Below are positions 8,498-16,916 of a stretch of DNA of 64,000 nucleotides, in pieces. Within the stretch, counting starts at the first letter, position 1; the number at the start of each line of letters is the position of its first letter. The translations under genes were made by a program, and so were the position numbers. Below the pieces are notes generated by a model. That model ran no database searches. It saw only the letters and a program-made list of their open reading frames with translations, and was not told the DNA's origin. The DNA is from Streptomyces sp. NBC_00539 (GTDB lineage Bacteria > Actinomycetota > Actinomycetes > Streptomycetales > Streptomycetaceae): positions 806,001-870,000 of the forward strand of contig NZ_CP107811.1 of the NCBI RefSeq assembly GCF_036346105.1. The letters are read 5' to 3'.

Positions 8498-9451
8498 TCA
8501 GACCCGGCGGGCGGGCGCGGTGCGCCCGGCGGGGGTCTCGGACGGCTCGGGGTCGGCCAGCATGGACTCCCGCAGATGGGTGAGGAGCCGGGTCAGCAGA
8601 CGCGAGACCTGCATCTGGGAGATGCCGAGGGCCGCGCCGATCTGGGCCTGGGTGAGTTCCTCGCCGAAGCGGAGCTGGAGCATCCGGCGCTCGCGGTCGG
8701 TGAGCCGTTCGAGCAGCGGGGCGAGGGTCTGGATGTCCTCGACCAGCTCCATCGCGGGCTCCTCCTCGCCCATGACCTCGGCGAGGCTCTGACCCTCGGT
8801 CTGATCACCGTGCTCGGACTGCGGGGCGTCGAGGGAGCCGCTGGTGTGACCGTTGGCGGCGACGAGCCCCTCGACGACCTCTTCCTCGGTGAGGCGCAGG
8901 TGCGCGGCGAGGTCGGCGACGGTCGGCGAGCGGTCGAGCCGTACGGTGAGCTCTTCCTTGGCCTTGGCGATGTCGATGCGCAGCTCCTGGAGCCGGCGCG
9001 GGACGTGCACGGCCCAGCTGGTGTCACGGAAGTGCCGCTTGATCTCGCCTGTGATGTACGGCATGGCCAGGGTGGAGAACTCGTTCTCCAGACTCGGGTC
9101 GAACCGGTCGATGGCCTTGATCAGGCCGATGGTCCCGACCTGGACGATGTCTTCCATGTCACCGCCCTCGCCGCGGCCGCGGAAGCGGCGGACGGCGTAC
9201 TGGACGAGTGAGGCGTTCATCTCTATGAGCGTGTTGCGGACGTACTGGTACTCAGGGGTGCCTTCGGACAGCTCCCGAAGGCGCTTGAAGAAGACCTTGG
9301 AGAGTTCCCGCGCGTCCGACGGGGCCACCTCCCGCGGGTCCTCGATCAGCGGGAGACCCGCGGTGTGAGGACGGGGGCGGGGGGCGGGGACTCCCGTGTC
9401 GGCCGGACGAGCGGTGTCGGCGGTGCGGGAGAAGGGGGCGGGGACCGGCAT
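8498..9451 (-). CDS. SigB/SigF/SigG-family RNA polymerase sigma factor
   Basis: 317 residues; ATG 9451 preceded by AAGGAG. Region 2 (NASLVQYAVRRFRGRG, then MEDIVQVGTIGLIKAIDRF) and the FSTLAMPYITGEIKRHFRD block are the signature of the SigB/SigF/SigG group; region 3 and region 4 (LTQAQIGAALGISQMQVSRLL) follow. Streptomyces carry about nine such factors for stress and spore maturation, often controlled by anti-sigma/anti-anti-sigma partners. No partner gene is adjacent here. The first ~50 residues are Pro/Ala-rich and probably disordered. Which paralogue this is cannot be told from the sequence alone. Confidence 0.93.
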   Translation of the reverse strand: MPVPAPFSRTADTARPADTGVPAPRPRPHTAGLPLIEDPREVAPSDARELSKVFFKRLRELSEGTPEYQYVRNTLIEMNASLVQYAVRRFRGRGEGGDMEDIVQVGTIGLIKAIDRFDPSLENEFSTLAMPYITGEIKRHFRDTSWAVHVPRRLQELRIDIAKAKEELTVRLDRSPTVADLAAHLRLTEEEVVEGLVAANGHTSGSLDAPQSEHGDQTEGQSLAEVMGEEEPAMELVEDIQTLAPLLERLTDRERRMLQLRFGEELTQAQIGAALGISQMQVSRLLTRLLTHLRESMLADPEPSETPAGRTAPARRV

Positions 9452-9506
9452 GGGGGTTCGCTCCTTGGGCTGGTCGGCTTGCGGCGCGGGACCTTGACTG
9501 CGGTAG

Positions 9507-9535
9507 ATGTTGTACTGCTTCCGCTCACACGTCAA
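9507..9535 (-). promoter_or_regulatory. candidate promoter of the sigma factor gene
   Basis: On the minus strand TTGACG (9535-9530) and CAACAT (9512-9507) are separated by 17 bases, about 55 bases before the ATG at 9451. The -35 matches consensus well; the -10 only loosely. Confidence 0.4.
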
Positions 9536-9562
9536 GAATTACCGGAAAGACTTTTCGCGTAT

Positions 9563-9587
9563 TGCGTCACCGGAATCAGATGACGCA
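9563..9587. promoter_or_regulatory. 7-bp inverted repeat, possible operator of the winged-helix gene
   Basis: TGCGTCA (9563-9569) and TGACGCA (9581-9587) form a perfect inverted repeat with an 11-base gap, just before the winged-helix gene and 28 bases beyond the divergent sigma promoter. It could serve autoregulation. Confidence 0.35.
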
Positions 9588-9597
9588 TCATGAGCGT

Positions 9598-9951
9598 ATG
9601 GGCAGTCCGTCTCAGCGACATAATTGGACATTTTTGACGAATCATGCTCGCGTCCTCGTAGCCATCGCGCGCGATCCCGGCGTACGCCTGAGGGACGTGG
9701 CAGCGACGTGCGCACTGACGGAGCGCACGGTGCAGGCGATCGTCACCGACCTCGAGACGGACGGGTACCTGCGGCGGGTGCGGGACGGACGCCGCAACCG
9801 GTACGAGATCTCCGACAACGCGCTGTTCCGCCACCCCGCCGAGGCGGGCGTCCAGGTGGCGGGTCTGCTCGCCCTCCTCGCCGGAGCCCCGGGCTCGCGC
9901 CAGGCCGCAGCCGGCACGGCATCCGAGGCGGGCGTCGGCATCGGGGGCTGA
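9598..9951 (+). CDS. winged helix-turn-helix protein (MarR/ArsR-like)
   Basis: 117 residues. RHNWTFLTNHARVLVAIARD leads into a winged helix covering about 15-75 (VRLRDVAATCALTERTVQAIVTDLETDGYLRRVRDGRRN). The C-terminal part is Ala/Gly-rich and variable. This short one-domain wHTH family is common in streptomycetes, with unknown targets. An ATG at 9580 is an alternative start; neither has a clear ribosome site. It is divergent from the sigma factor gene, with an inverted repeat between them. Confidence 0.75.
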   Translation: MGSPSQRHNWTFLTNHARVLVAIARDPGVRLRDVAATCALTERTVQAIVTDLETDGYLRRVRDGRRNRYEISDNALFRHPAEAGVQVAGLLALLAGAPGSRQAAAGTASEAGVGIGG

Positions 9952-9977
9952 CCCCGCGCCGGGGCCGCAGGAGTGGC

Positions 9978-10769
9978 TCACCTCACCCGGAACGCCTCCG
10001 CCGCGCGGTCCCGGTGGAAGGTCAGCCGGTCCCAGGCGGGGAACGCCAGGTCCGTGAGGGCCAGGAGGCGCCCGGAGGGGTCGTAGAGCGCGCGGCGGAC
10101 CGTCAGCCCGCAGGCGGCGGATGCCGTGGGGACCGGCGGATGGGTGGTCCGGGTCATGGTGAGGGTCTCGACGGTCCGGCCCTGCGCCCGGGCCAGCTCC
10201 AGCCAGCGCTCCAGGGGGGCGAGGTCCAGGTCCCGGACGGCCACCCGCTCGCGCAGGTCCGCCAGCTCCGGGTTCCGCGCCACGGCGCGCGGACTCAGGT
10301 ACGTCACCGCCTGTCGGCGGGTCTCCCCCGCCGGGCCCAGTTCGCGGTGGTGGTGGACGAGCGTCCGCTCCCCGCCGCGCATCCCGAGCGGCGCGGCGAA
10401 GGACGGCGGCACGGTGACGAGCGTGAGCCGGCCCTGCGTGGCGGCGGCTGCCGGCGCGGGCGCCGCCGGGGTGGCGGGGTCGGTACCCTTCGCCGCCGGG
10501 GTGGCGGGGTTTATGCCCGTCGGCGCCGGGGTCGCGGGGTCGGCGGCCGCCGGTACCCGCCGGGTGCCGCGCTTCCCGGTGACGACCAGCCCGTCCGCGC
10601 GCAACTGCTGGAGAGCGGCCCGGATGGTCTGCCGGTTGACCCCGTAGCGGGCCGCGAGGCTGCGCTCGGAGGGCAGCTTCCCGCCCGGGCCGTGCTCCGC
10701 TCGGGCGAGTTCCTGCCGCAGCGCTGCGGCGATCCGCTGGTACTTGGGCATGGCGGCCGGGCCGGGCAT
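9978..10769 (-). CDS. GntR-family regulator (HutC-like effector domain)
   Basis: 263 residues; ATG 10769 with GAGGAG upstream. N-terminal wHTH (about 7-72) contains GGKLPSERSLAARYGVNRQT, the classic GntR recognition segment, and the C-terminal domain (about 110-260) is UTRA/HutC-like. The two are joined by an unusual linker with three near-copies of the motif DPATPA (residues ~77-105), absent from ordinary HutC proteins. A DasR-like site lies upstream. The next upstream gene is a NIS siderophore synthetase, but 119 bases separate them. Confidence 0.88.
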   Translation of the reverse strand: MPGPAAMPKYQRIAAALRQELARAEHGPGGKLPSERSLAARYGVNRQTIRAALQQLRADGLVVTGKRGTRRVPAAADPATPAPTGINPATPAAKGTDPATPAAPAPAAAATQGRLTLVTVPPSFAAPLGMRGGERTLVHHHRELGPAGETRRQAVTYLSPRAVARNPELADLRERVAVRDLDLAPLERWLELARAQGRTVETLTMTRTTHPPVPTASAACGLTVRRALYDPSGRLLALTDLAFPAWDRLTFHRDRAAEAFRVR

Positions 10770-10822
10770 GACGTCTCCTCTGACGGGGGGCCAAGGACTG
10801 CGGTCTGCCCGACCAACGTAGC

Positions 10823-10838
10823 AGTGGTCTATACCTTT
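10823..10838. promoter_or_regulatory. DasR-like (dre) site upstream of the GntR gene
   Basis: AGTGGTCTATACCTTT matches 13 of 16 positions of the DasR responsive element as I know it (A[C/G]TGGTCTAGACCA[C/G]T); the left half is perfect. It lies 54 bases before the GntR start, so it may be an autoregulatory HutC-type operator or a true DasR target. Confidence 0.5.
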
Positions 10839-10888
10839 GACACGGGTGTCGCGGGCAGCCGGAACCACCTTGGCCGAATCCGTACCCT

Positions 10889-12442
10889 CTAATTCCGCTC
10901 GCTGCGCAGGGGGTTCGGCAGGGGCAGGTAGCGCGCGTCGGCCCCGTCCGCCCCGGTCCACCGCAGCAGCAGGTTCGTCTTCGCCGGCAGTATCGGGGCG
11001 GCCAGCAGTGCGGCGATCTCGGGCAGGCCGTGGGCGGCGTCGAAGCGCAGCAGTTCCTCACGGACCGCGGGCCACAGCTGCCCTGCTGCCTGCGGGTGCC
11101 GCTCCGCCAGCGCTTCCGCGATCTCCGCCAGGTGGTTGACGACCAGGCAGTAGACGAGCCGCTGCCAGGCGGCCTCCCTCGGGAGGTCCCCGGGCAGCTT
11201 GACCCCCTCCGCGTCACGGAAGAGGGCCTGGACCGGCATGCCCCGGCCGTCCACCGCGACGAGGCAGTTCTGCAGGTGGGCCTCCAGGACGATCCCGCGG
11301 CGGGCGAACAGCCCCAGCACCGGCGGCACTACCTGGCGCAGGTAAGCCCGCCACCACGCGCCCGGGTCCGGGGCCGCCGCGAGCGGGCTCCCCCCGTAGC
11401 CTTCGGCGAGCGCGGCCGCCAGCAGCGGCCCGGCCCCCTGCGCGACCCGCCCCCTCAGGCCGTCCCGGACGACGACGGCGAGCTCCTCGAAGGCGAAGCC
11501 GGCCGTCCGGTAGCCCCGGTCGGCGAGCCAGACCGCGTTCGACCCCGCCCGGCGCAGCTCGGCGAACCCCGTCCCGACCTCGGCGTCCGTGCGCCGCAGC
11601 CGCAGCAGGTCGTGCCGCCACAGCCGTCGCACGTCGTTGGTGATCCGGACGTCGAGGCTGAACTTGACGAACGCGTCCCGCTCCGGGTCCGGCACGTAAA
11701 GGGTGCGGACGGAGGCGGTCGGCCAGACGCTCCGCCTGCCCGCACCGAGCCGCACGAGCCGCCCGTCGGAGAATGCCTCGCGCAGCGCCGGACGGGCGGC
11801 GACCAGGGCCAGCTGCCACGGGTGCGCCGGCAGCAGCCGGTACCCCGCGGGCGCCCGGGGGCCGTCGAGGATCCCGGCGAGCGCCTCGAGCGCCTCGGCG
11901 GCGGCCGGGCCGCCCTCCTCGACGGCCTGGTCCTCCCGCACCCCGAGGAACAGGAGCGGGAAGCGGGCGTGGGCCTCGGGCGCGTAGGGCAGCCAGCTCG
12001 CGGCGGGGGCCCCGCCGCGGGCCTTGGGGGCCGGGTGGTGCGGATGCCCCATGACGAGGGCCTGCTCCGACAGGACGTACGGGTCCGCCGGGGCCTCGGC
12101 GTCGGCGCGGGCCGCCAGCAGCGCCGCGATCGTGTCCCGGCTGTCGTTCATCTCGGCCGGCAGTTCGTCGTTGGGGACACCGGTGTACTGGCGCAGCTCG
12201 TCGGAGGTCAGCTTCACCAGCTCCGCATGGCTGAGCTGACGCCAGCCCTGGCCGGTGTCCAGTTCGGGGAGCACGGGCCGGCGGGCACCGCGTACCCGCA
12301 GCAGCCGGCCGCTGCCGCGCAGCCGGTGGACGCCGTCCTGCCCCGTGGGATCGGCCGTCTCCCGCAGCAGGCAGTTCAGCAGCGGGGTGGCGGCGTACGC
12401 GTCGGCGGCGGCGTTGAAGTCCACGGGTTCCATTCGATCCAT
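10889..12442 (-). CDS. NIS siderophore synthetase, IucA/IucC family
   Basis: About 517 residues. NIS synthetases condense a carboxylic acid with an amine or hydroxamate using ATP. Family motifs are intact: GHPHHPAPKARGG (ATP-binding), LLPAHPWQ, FVKFSLDVRITNDVRRL, LEAHLQNCLV and ALFRDAEG, and the C-terminal FhuF-like part ends LPAKTNLLLRWTG. Starts at 12442 (MDRMEPVDF) and 12433 (MEPVDF) are both plausible and neither has a strong ribosome site. It is divergent from a second NIS synthetase. No lysine/ornithine monooxygenase, decarboxylase or siderophore transporter is next to the pair, so the product is unknown. Confidence 0.9.
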   Translation of the reverse strand: MDRMEPVDFNAAADAYAATPLLNCLLRETADPTGQDGVHRLRGSGRLLRVRGARRPVLPELDTGQGWRQLSHAELVKLTSDELRQYTGVPNDELPAEMNDSRDTIAALLAARADAEAPADPYVLSEQALVMGHPHHPAPKARGGAPAASWLPYAPEAHARFPLLFLGVREDQAVEEGGPAAAEALEALAGILDGPRAPAGYRLLPAHPWQLALVAARPALREAFSDGRLVRLGAGRRSVWPTASVRTLYVPDPERDAFVKFSLDVRITNDVRRLWRHDLLRLRRTDAEVGTGFAELRRAGSNAVWLADRGYRTAGFAFEELAVVVRDGLRGRVAQGAGPLLAAALAEGYGGSPLAAAPDPGAWWRAYLRQVVPPVLGLFARRGIVLEAHLQNCLVAVDGRGMPVQALFRDAEGVKLPGDLPREAAWQRLVYCLVVNHLAEIAEALAERHPQAAGQLWPAVREELLRFDAAHGLPEIAALLAAPILPAKTNLLLRWTGADGADARYLPLPNPLRSERN

Positions 12443-12459
12443 TCGGTGATCATCACCGA
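12443..12459. promoter_or_regulatory. perfect 17-bp palindrome between divergent NIS synthetase genes
   Basis: TCGGTGATCATCACCGA is a perfect palindrome around a central C, abutting the ATG at 12442. It does not match the actinomycete iron box (TTAGGTTAGGCTCACCTAA), so control may be by something other than DmdR/IdeR. Confidence 0.6.
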
Positions 12460-12496
12460 TCATCGGGTGAGGCAATTATGAGAGAGGAACGGAACC

Positions 12497-14041
12497 CTGG
12501 ACCGCAGCACGCACACCCCCCGCCCCTCGGCCGAGGAATCGGTCGCCGCCGCGCTGGCCGGGACGCGCCCCGGGCTCGGCACCTCCTACGCCGCGGCGCT
12601 GGGCGGTGCGCGGGCGGCCGTGCTCACCCGGCTGTGGCGGGCGCTGGCCTTCGAACCGCTGCCGTGGGTGGAGCGGCGGGAGAGCGGGCCGGAGTCCCTG
12701 GTCGTGTTCACGTCCGGGGGCGGCCGGCTGGAAGGTCCGCTGCCCGACCCGTACGCCACCGGTGACCTCGTGAGCGAGCTGAGCCTCGACGGGCGCGTCC
12801 ACCGGCAGGCCGCGCGGCTGATGGCGGCACTGGGTGTACCGCACGGCGCCGCGTTCGCCGCCGAGCTCGACGACAGTACGGCCTCGCTCGCGCTGTCCCG
12901 GGCGGGGCAGCCGCGCGAGGACCTCGACGACGCCCCCGAGGCCGGCTGGCAATGGGAACAGCGGGTGGTCGACGGGCATCCGTACCACCCCAACTGCCGC
13001 TCCCGTCCCGGCTTCTCGGTCGCCGAGCAGCTGGCGTACGCCCCGGAGCACCGGCCGCTGGTCGAGCTCGGGACGGTGGCCGTCCCGGCCGGGGAGTGCC
13101 TGGTGACGGGGACCTGGCCCGAGCCGCTCCGGGACGGTGGCCGCGTCCTGGTCCCGGTGCACCCCTGGCAGGCGGAGCACGTCCTGGGAACCCGGGCCCC
13201 CAGGGGCCCCTCCGGCCCCGGCATCCCGGCGCACCCGCTGATGGCGCTGCGGACCCTCGCCCCGGCCGGGGGCGGCCCGCACGTGAAGACGGCGCTCAGC
13301 ACCCGGCTGACCTCCTCCGTCCGGGACATCTCCGGCCGGTCGGTGCAGACCGCGGCGCTCCTGTCCGACTTCGGGCAGGTGCTGGCGGAGCGGCTCGACG
13401 GGCGGCTGCACGTGACCCGCACGCTGGGCGCGGTCACCGCCCACAGCCCCGACCTGGCGGCGGTGCTCCGCGAGCCGCCGGAGGCGTACGCGGGCCCGGG
13501 GGAACGGGTGGTGCCGGTCGCGGCGCTGGCGGGCGCGGCGCCGGTACGGTCGGCGGCCTGGCGCGCACGGTTCGCGCGGCTCGTGCTCTCGGTGTGCCTG
13601 GAGGTGCTGGACCTCGGGGTCGCGCTGGAGGCCCACGGGCAGAACCTGCTGGTCGTCCTCTCCCCCGACGGCGCCCCGGTGCGGCTGGTGTACCGCGACC
13701 TCGGTGACATCCGGATCAGCCCGGCCCGGCTGGCCCGGCACGGCCTGCCCGTGCCCGCCGTGTCGGGCCGGCAGATCACGGACGACGTGGCGGCGCTGCG
13801 GCGCAAGGTGTTCGGCTCGGCGGTCGCCGGGGCGCTCGCGGCGACCGTGGGCTCCGCGGGCGCGCTCGGCGAAGCCCTGGCGCAGCTGTCCGCGCTGGCG
13901 CCGACCGCCGACAGCCGGGCCCTGGCACGTGAGCCGATCCCGGTGAAGGCCCTGACGCTGATGCGGCTGAGCCCCGGCGTGCCCGGCGACCAGTGGGCGG
14001 AGCTGCCCCACCCGCTCGTCGGCCGGCGGGAAAGGGGGTGA
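12497..14041 (+). CDS. second NIS synthetase, IucA/IucC family (probable non-ATG start)
   Basis: About 514 residues if begun at CTG 12497; 473 if begun at GTG 12620. The upstream reading (AAALAGTRPGLGTSYAAALG) continues the family N-terminus and runs back to a stop at 12479 without any ATG, GTG or TTG, while GAGAGG lies 9 bases before CTG 12497. Family motifs: VPVHPWQAEHVLG, HVKTALSTRLTSSVRD, LEAHGQNLLV, YRDLGDIRIS. The ATP motif reads GHPYHPNCRSRPG, with the usual lysine replaced. Probably works with the divergent NIS synthetase. A sequencing or real frameshift near the start is an alternative to CTG initiation. Confidence 0.85.
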   Translation: MDRSTHTPRPSAEESVAAALAGTRPGLGTSYAAALGGARAAVLTRLWRALAFEPLPWVERRESGPESLVVFTSGGGRLEGPLPDPYATGDLVSELSLDGRVHRQAARLMAALGVPHGAAFAAELDDSTASLALSRAGQPREDLDDAPEAGWQWEQRVVDGHPYHPNCRSRPGFSVAEQLAYAPEHRPLVELGTVAVPAGECLVTGTWPEPLRDGGRVLVPVHPWQAEHVLGTRAPRGPSGPGIPAHPLMALRTLAPAGGGPHVKTALSTRLTSSVRDISGRSVQTAALLSDFGQVLAERLDGRLHVTRTLGAVTAHSPDLAAVLREPPEAYAGPGERVVPVAALAGAAPVRSAAWRARFARLVLSVCLEVLDLGVALEAHGQNLLVVLSPDGAPVRLVYRDLGDIRISPARLARHGLPVPAVSGRQITDDVAALRRKVFGSAVAGALAATVGSAGALGEALAQLSALAPTADSRALAREPIPVKALTLMRLSPGVPGDQWAELPHPLVGRRERG

Positions 14042-14223
14042 GCCGTTCGACCGCGCCGTCGCGGCGGCCGCCTGCGCCGAGTGCGCGCGGGGCGACGCGG
14101 TACACGGCCCGCCGGCCGCACCGACGCCGGTGAGTAACAGGGGTTTGGGCCGTTCGGGGGGCAACCCGGTCTTTGCTGGCCCGCCTTCGTCCCGAACGCC
14201 TCCGCCGATGGCAGGAAGGAGTG

Positions 14224-15756
14224 ATGAGTCTCCACCGCCGTCTGGTCCTGATAAGCGCGGCCGCCGCCGCACTCTCCACCGTGGGGGCGGGTGCCCGGGC
14301 TTCCTCCCGCAAGCCTTCGGGCGGCCCCGACTTCGGTGCGCTGGCCCGGGCGATGGACGGCCGGGTGATCGTCCCCGGCGACCGGGAGTATCCGCAGGCC
14401 CGGCAGCTGTTCCAGCCGCGCTACGACACCGTCGTCCCGGGCGCCGTCGCCTACCCGGCCCACGCGGGTGACGTGGCCGTCTGCCTGGAATTCGCCCGGC
14501 GCTGCGCCGTACCCGTGGTGCCGCGCGGCGGCGGTCACAGCTACGCGGGCTGGTCCACCACCGCTGCCGGGCTCGTGGTCGACGTCGGGGCCATGGCCGC
14601 ACTGGCCGTCGAGGGGGACCGGGTCCGGATCGGCGCCGGAGCCCGGCTCGGCGGCCTGAACACCGCCCTCGCCGCCCGGGGCCTCGGCATCCCGACCGGT
14701 CTGTGCCCTTCCGTCGGGATCGCCGGGCTGACGCTCGGCGGGGGCATGGGCCTGACCTCACGGGCCTACGGGACCACCTCCGACGCCCTGACCGGGGTCC
14801 GGGTGGTCACCCCGGACGGAGTGATCCGCGACGCCGACGCCGACCGGGACCCCGACCTGTTCTGGGCGCTGCGCGGCGGCGGGGGCGGCAACTTCGGCGT
14901 CGTGACCGAGTTCCGCTTCCGCACGCACCCGGTCGGTGACGTCGCCTCCGCGGAACTGCGCTGGCCCGGTGACGACTCCGCGGCGGTGCTCGAAGGCTGG
15001 CAACGCTGGCTGGGCGGGCTCCCGGACCCGTTCTGGAGCCACCTGGAGTTCCTCATCGAAGCGGGCGGCGACGACGCCCCGGCCGTCAGGGTGCTGTGCT
15101 TCGACGGACGCCACGAGCTGGAGCGGGAGTTGACCCGGCTGTCCGACCTGGTGGGACGCGAGCCGCGGGACGGCTCGGTCACCGTACGCGGCTACGGCGA
15201 CACCGTGCGGGCCATGTCGGGGTGCGCCGACGCCGACGAGGCCCAGTGCCACGTGCAGGGCACGCTGCCCGGCCGGGAGCCGCGGGGCCGGGTCGGCCGG
15301 CACTCCTGCGCGGCCCGCTCCGACTTCTGGGCCGAGCCGGGGCTCGCGGAGGCGGCCGTCCGGGCGGTGCTGGCCGCCGTACGCCGCTACCGGGAGGCGG
15401 TCCCCGCGGGCGGCCGCGGGGTGGTGCAGTTCCTCGGCGAGTGCGGCGGCGCGATGAACCGGCCGGCCGCCACCGACACCGCCTTCGCCCACCGCGACCA
15501 CGCCTTCCTCGCCCAGTACCTCGCCTATTGGCCCGACTCCGCGCGGGCCGCCGAGGTGGCCCGGCACCAGGAGTGGCTGGACGGGCTCTGGCGGGACCTG
15601 CGGCCCTGGGCGAGCGGCAGCGCGTACCAGAACTACGTCGATCCGAAGCTCACCGGCTGGCGCGAGGCCTACTACGGCGCGAACCTCGCCCGGCTGGAAG
15701 AAGTCCGGCGCACCTACGACCCCGCCAGGCTGTTCCGCTTTCCCCAAGCCATCTAG
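14224..15756 (+). CDS. secreted FAD-linked oxidase, berberine-bridge-enzyme (BBE) type
   Basis: 510 residues; ATG 14224 with AAGGAG just upstream. A signal-like N-terminus begins MSLHRRLVLISAAAAALS and may be twin-arginine. The PCMH FAD domain carries both residues that anchor flavin covalently in this family: His105 in PRGGGHSYAG and Cys161 in GLCPSVGIAGLTLGGG. The C-terminal BBE domain is recognised by YQNYVDPKLTGWREAYYGAN. Such enzymes oxidise sugars, alkaloids or antibiotic intermediates; the substrate is not predictable. It lies 182 bases after the NIS synthetase and 11 bases before the protease, with which it is likely co-transcribed. Confidence 0.9.
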   Translation: MSLHRRLVLISAAAAALSTVGAGARASSRKPSGGPDFGALARAMDGRVIVPGDREYPQARQLFQPRYDTVVPGAVAYPAHAGDVAVCLEFARRCAVPVVPRGGGHSYAGWSTTAAGLVVDVGAMAALAVEGDRVRIGAGARLGGLNTALAARGLGIPTGLCPSVGIAGLTLGGGMGLTSRAYGTTSDALTGVRVVTPDGVIRDADADRDPDLFWALRGGGGGNFGVVTEFRFRTHPVGDVASAELRWPGDDSAAVLEGWQRWLGGLPDPFWSHLEFLIEAGGDDAPAVRVLCFDGRHELERELTRLSDLVGREPRDGSVTVRGYGDTVRAMSGCADADEAQCHVQGTLPGREPRGRVGRHSCAARSDFWAEPGLAEAAVRAVLAAVRRYREAVPAGGRGVVQFLGECGGAMNRPAATDTAFAHRDHAFLAQYLAYWPDSARAAEVARHQEWLDGLWRDLRPWASGSAYQNYVDPKLTGWREAYYGANLARLEEVRRTYDPARLFRFPQAI

Positions 15757-15767
15757 GGAGCCCTTGC

Positions 15768-16916
15768 ATGCGACGTACGTTGACGATGGCGGCGGCCACG
15801 GCCGCGCTGGCGCTGGTGGGCGGCCCGCTGGCGGTCACCGAAGCGCGCAGCGCCCCCGTCCTCGGGCGCTGGTCGGCGGTGGAGGCGCAGGCCTTCTGGA
15901 CGCCCGAGCGGATGGCGTCGGCCGTTCCCGCTCCGCCGCTTCCCGAGGCGTCCCCCGCCCCGGAGCCGTCCGTGGATCCCGCCGCGAGCCCCGCCGTCCC
16001 CGCCCCGTCCCCCTCCCCCTCGCCCACCGCGGTGCCCGCGCCCGCCCTCCCGCCGGCACCGGCTCTCCCTCCCACGCCGACGCCGCCCCCCACGCCGACG
16101 CCGACCGTCGCCGCCGTCTCGCCCGTCCGGGCCCCGGATCCCGCCTACGCCGCTGCGGCCGCCCACCCCGGCGCGGGACGCAACTTCGACGGCATGCCGG
16201 TCGTCGGGCGGATGTTCGTCATGACGGGCGGCGGCGCGTACTTCTGCACCGCGAGCGTGGTCTCCTCCCCGGGCCGCGACCTGGTGGTCAGCGCTGCGCA
16301 CTGCCTGCTCGGCGCGGACGCCCGCCAGGTGGCGTTCGTACCGCACTACAGGGCCGACAAGCCCCAGCCGTACGGGCTGTTCCCGGTGCTGCGCGACTCC
16401 GCCGGGCGGGCGAAGGTGTGGATCCACCCGCGCTACCGGCGTGAGGGAGCCGACCGCGCGGCCACGCTCGACGTGGCCTTCGCCCAGGTCGGACCCAACT
16501 CCTCGGGCGCCCTGGTGGAGGACGTCGTCGGCGGGAACCGGCTGGTGACCGGAGCCTCCTACGCACAGCCCTCGGTCACGCTCGTCGGCTATCCGGCGTC
16601 CGCGGCCCGGCCGCGCCTGTGCGTGAACCGGACGACGAAGTTCACCAGCTCCGATCCGAAGATCCCGGGGTCGTTCCAGCGGATCGACTGCACCGGCTAC
16701 CCCGGCGGGACCAGCGGCGGGCCCTTCCTGACGCACTTCGACACGCGGCGCCTGACCGGTGACGTGATCGGGGTGATCGGCGGCTGGAAGACCGGCGGCG
16801 ACACCGACGACACCTCCTACAGCTCCTACTTCGGGGCGGAGATCAGGGCGTTGTACGAGACGGCAGTCGCCTCGGGGCGGATGACGCGGGCGACACGGGC
16901 GACCCGGTCCGGGTGA
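15768..16916 (+). CDS. secreted trypsin-like serine protease
   Basis: 382 residues; ATG 15768, AGGGAG seven bases upstream. Signal peptide 1-29 is followed by a Pro/Ala/Ser/Thr-rich linker (about 50-120) and a chymotrypsin-fold domain. The triad is His178 (SAAHC), Asp235 (LDVAFAQ) and Ser316 (GGTSGGPF). Cys160/Cys179 and Cys285/Cys308 could form disulfides. It starts 11 bases after the BBE oxidase stop. The C-terminal end overlaps, tail to tail, a hypothetical gene on the other strand by 74 bases. Confidence 0.9.
   Translation: MRRTLTMAAATAALALVGGPLAVTEARSAPVLGRWSAVEAQAFWTPERMASAVPAPPLPEASPAPEPSVDPAASPAVPAPSPSPSPTAVPAPALPPAPALPPTPTPPPTPTPTVAAVSPVRAPDPAYAAAAAHPGAGRNFDGMPVVGRMFVMTGGGAYFCTASVVSSPGRDLVVSAAHCLLGADARQVAFVPHYRADKPQPYGLFPVLRDSAGRAKVWIHPRYRREGADRAATLDVAFAQVGPNSSGALVEDVVGGNRLVTGASYAQPSVTLVGYPASAARPRLCVNRTTKFTSSDPKIPGSFQRIDCTGYPGGTSGGPFLTHFDTRRLTGDVIGVIGGWKTGGDTDDTSYSSYFGAEIRALYETAVASGRMTRATRATRSG

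Noticed and set aside
12443-12475. Iron box (DmdR/IdeR site) between the NIS synthetase genes
   Set aside because: Sequence such as ATTGCCTCACCCGAT shares only a few bases with the iron-box consensus; the strong palindrome present is a different one.
12478-12765. ATG-started 95-residue frame at the start of the second NIS synthetase
   Set aside because: Wrong frame for the NIS synthetase and Arg/Pro/Ala-rich without family features; it would only matter if a frameshift lies near 12500.
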